The position numbers and the translations under genes are program-made. From NCBI GenBank assembly GCA_021372375.1, contig JAJFUN010000053.1, forward strand, positions 1 through 54,449: a stretch of 54,449 nucleotides of DNA, given 5' to 3'. The notes under the pieces were generated by a model that worked only from the letters and a program-made list of their open reading frames with translations, was not told the origin of the DNA and did not search any database. Positions 53,511-54,449 of the stretch are shown piece after piece (position 1 is the first letter of the stretch; the number at the start of each line of letters is the position of its first letter). The stretch comes from Pelosinus sp. Its GTDB lineage: Bacteria > Bacillota > Negativicutes > Propionisporales > Propionisporaceae.

Positions 53511-54449
53511 TTTATAGGTTCGGAGACGTTTAAAAATATGTACGGTAAAAGATAAAAGGAGCATAATACCTAAAATCAGTGTCATTTGATACATGGCCTG
53601 CTCAATTCGGTCCAGCCAAAAAGTCCAGGAATAGGTGGTATCGACAGTCAGCATAGCAGGAATACTTAAGGTGTGGGAAACAAAATCCGACTGGTCAAGA
53701 AAGAAAATGGTCAAGAGGGCAGCAAGCGTTGCATGGATTACTCTGGCAATCATATAAGGCAATATGCGAATCCCTGATTGGATGACAATACTGGCTACTT
53801 GCCCGTGGACGCATAAGCCGCTCCAGGCAATAATCGCACTGGCGATTGCTGCCTTTTGAATAAGGGGGGCATTGGCTTGGCTGGCCGCAAGTGTGCCAAG
53901 ATCAATTTCGAGTAATCCACTGACCATTGCCGGGGCCAGATTTGCACTCCAGCCGAGTAAATTTAGAAATAGGACAAAAATATTGGTCAGAATTGTTGTT
54001 ACACCAATTAGTGCCAGCACTTTTATTAATACCGAAAAAACCATGATAAAACCGCCAATGAGCAAAATAGTATTCATTGAGCTCTTTACGGAATCGCCTA
54101 AGAGTTCGCTTAGTGAGCGGCGGTCTTCCTGCTTTGCTTGATAGAGTGCACGTAAGGCTCTGCGGAGGATATTGCCGGTAGGGGTGTGGCTGGCGGTAAT
54201 GGTATCACGAGATTGACCATGGAAACGGAAAATTATTCCAACTAAGAAGCTTGCAAGATAGTGTGCCAGGGCAATGGCAATACCCAGCTCCGGCATACCA
54301 AACATACCTACAGCTACGGCGCCGAACATAAACAACGGATCAGCCGTGTTGGTGAAAGATAACAAGCGTTCGGCTTCTACCTCAGTGCACATTTTGTTAG
54401 CACGAAACTTGCAAGTGATTACAGCATCCATGGGGTAACCTGAAGCCAG
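53508..54449 (-). CDS. ylbJ: Sporulation integral membrane protein YlbJ, 3' part (start outside window)
   Basis: YlbJ is a membrane protein produced by the mother cell in sporulation and needed for spore cortex formation in B. subtilis. The visible 313 residues end properly at 53508 and run off the right edge (SGYPMDAVITCKFR continues upstream, so the true start is not here). Features: TNTADPLFMFGAVAVGMFG, the nucleoside-recognition-like gate region SSMNTILLIGGFIMVFSVLI, GLLEIDLGT, SAIIAWSGLCVHGQVASI, with at least six membrane segments. Its place after coaD is the conserved Firmicutes order and, with the spoVM candidate, supports a spore-forming host. Confidence 0.9.
   Translation of the reverse strand: MASGYPMDAVITCKFRANKMCTEVEAERLLSFTNTADPLFMFGAVAVGMFGMPELGIAIALAHYLASFLVGIIFRFHGQSRDTITASHTPTGNILRRALRALYQAKQEDRRSLSELLGDSVKSSMNTILLIGGFIMVFSVLIKVLALIGVTTILTNIFVLFLNLLGWSANLAPAMVSGLLEIDLGTLAASQANAPLIQKAAIASAIIAWSGLCVHGQVASIVIQSGIRILPYMIARVIHATLAALLTIFFLDQSDFVSHTLSIPAMLTVDTTYSWTFWLDRIEQAMYQMTLILGIMLLLSFTVHIFKRLRTYK

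Overview
The window (about 54.4 kb, moderately AT-rich) reads as chromosome of an endospore-forming anaerobic Firmicute, most likely of the Sporomusa/Pelosinus type (Negativicutes). This is inferred from gene content, not from a tree. The evidence is the Firmicutes-type S10-spc-alpha ribosomal cluster with strong GGAGG Shine-Dalgarno sites, zinc-ribbon S14 and S4, the ECF transporter genes next to rplQ, a SpoVM-like 26-residue peptide, ylbJ next to coaD, a class I c-di-GMP riboswitch, and B12-related genes.

Layout. 1-15.9 kb: the 3' part of tuf, then rpsJ-rplC-rplD-rplW-rplB-rpsS-rplV-rpsC-rplP-rpmC-rpsQ-rplN-rplX-rplE-rpsZ-rpsH-rplF-rplR-rpsE-rpmD-rplO-secY-adk-(map and KOW remnants)-infA-rpmJ-rpsM-rpsK-rpsD-rpoA-rplQ, closed by a strong terminator. 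Between adk and infA, map is cut to its first third and the following KOW/L14e-like gene is broken by frameshifts and a stop, while all neighbours are intact. 16-19.4 kb: ecfA1-ecfA2-ecfT-truA, with a perfect 23-bp inverted repeat inserted before truA. 19.5-24.9 kb: an MFS exporter, a c-di-GMP riboswitch in front of a 50-residue protein, an AraC regulator with an EamA exporter, and a putrescine aminotransferase with a START-like protein. 25-31.7 kb: htpX, gamma-carbonic anhydrase-like protein, ndk, PduO-type cobalamin adenosyltransferase, a spoVM candidate, larA and an EF-G paralogue.

31.7-40 kb: intergenic relics and repeats, a flavoprotein, a Vps62-like protein, a DUF1657 protein, then a pentonate (D-xylonate type) catabolic cluster: a divergent IclR regulator, a YjhG/YagF dehydratase, a GntP permease and a YjhH/YagE-type aldolase. 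Two 10-bp-arm inverted repeats lie in its control region. 40-50.3 kb: a zinc-ribbon peptide, a secreted trypsin-like protease, poorly characterised proteins, a CoA-binding protein, a 2-hydroxyacid dehydrogenase, CorA, a GDSL hydrolase fused to a C_GCAxxG_C_C redox domain, and a membrane protein. This part also has a 170-bp MITE-like element and gene relics. 50.6-54.4 kb: tRNA-Pro(CGG), an NlpC/P60 hydrolase, rsmD, coaD, a coiled-coil protein and the 3' part of ylbJ, running off the window edge.

The most original observations are the paired decay of map and the KOW gene inside the ribosomal operon, the GDSL-C_GCAxxG_C_C fusion, the riboswitch-controlled 50-residue protein, the overlooked spoVM candidate, the operator architecture of the pentonate cluster, and several small gene relics and repeat families. 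I saw no CRISPR array, prophage or intact transposon.
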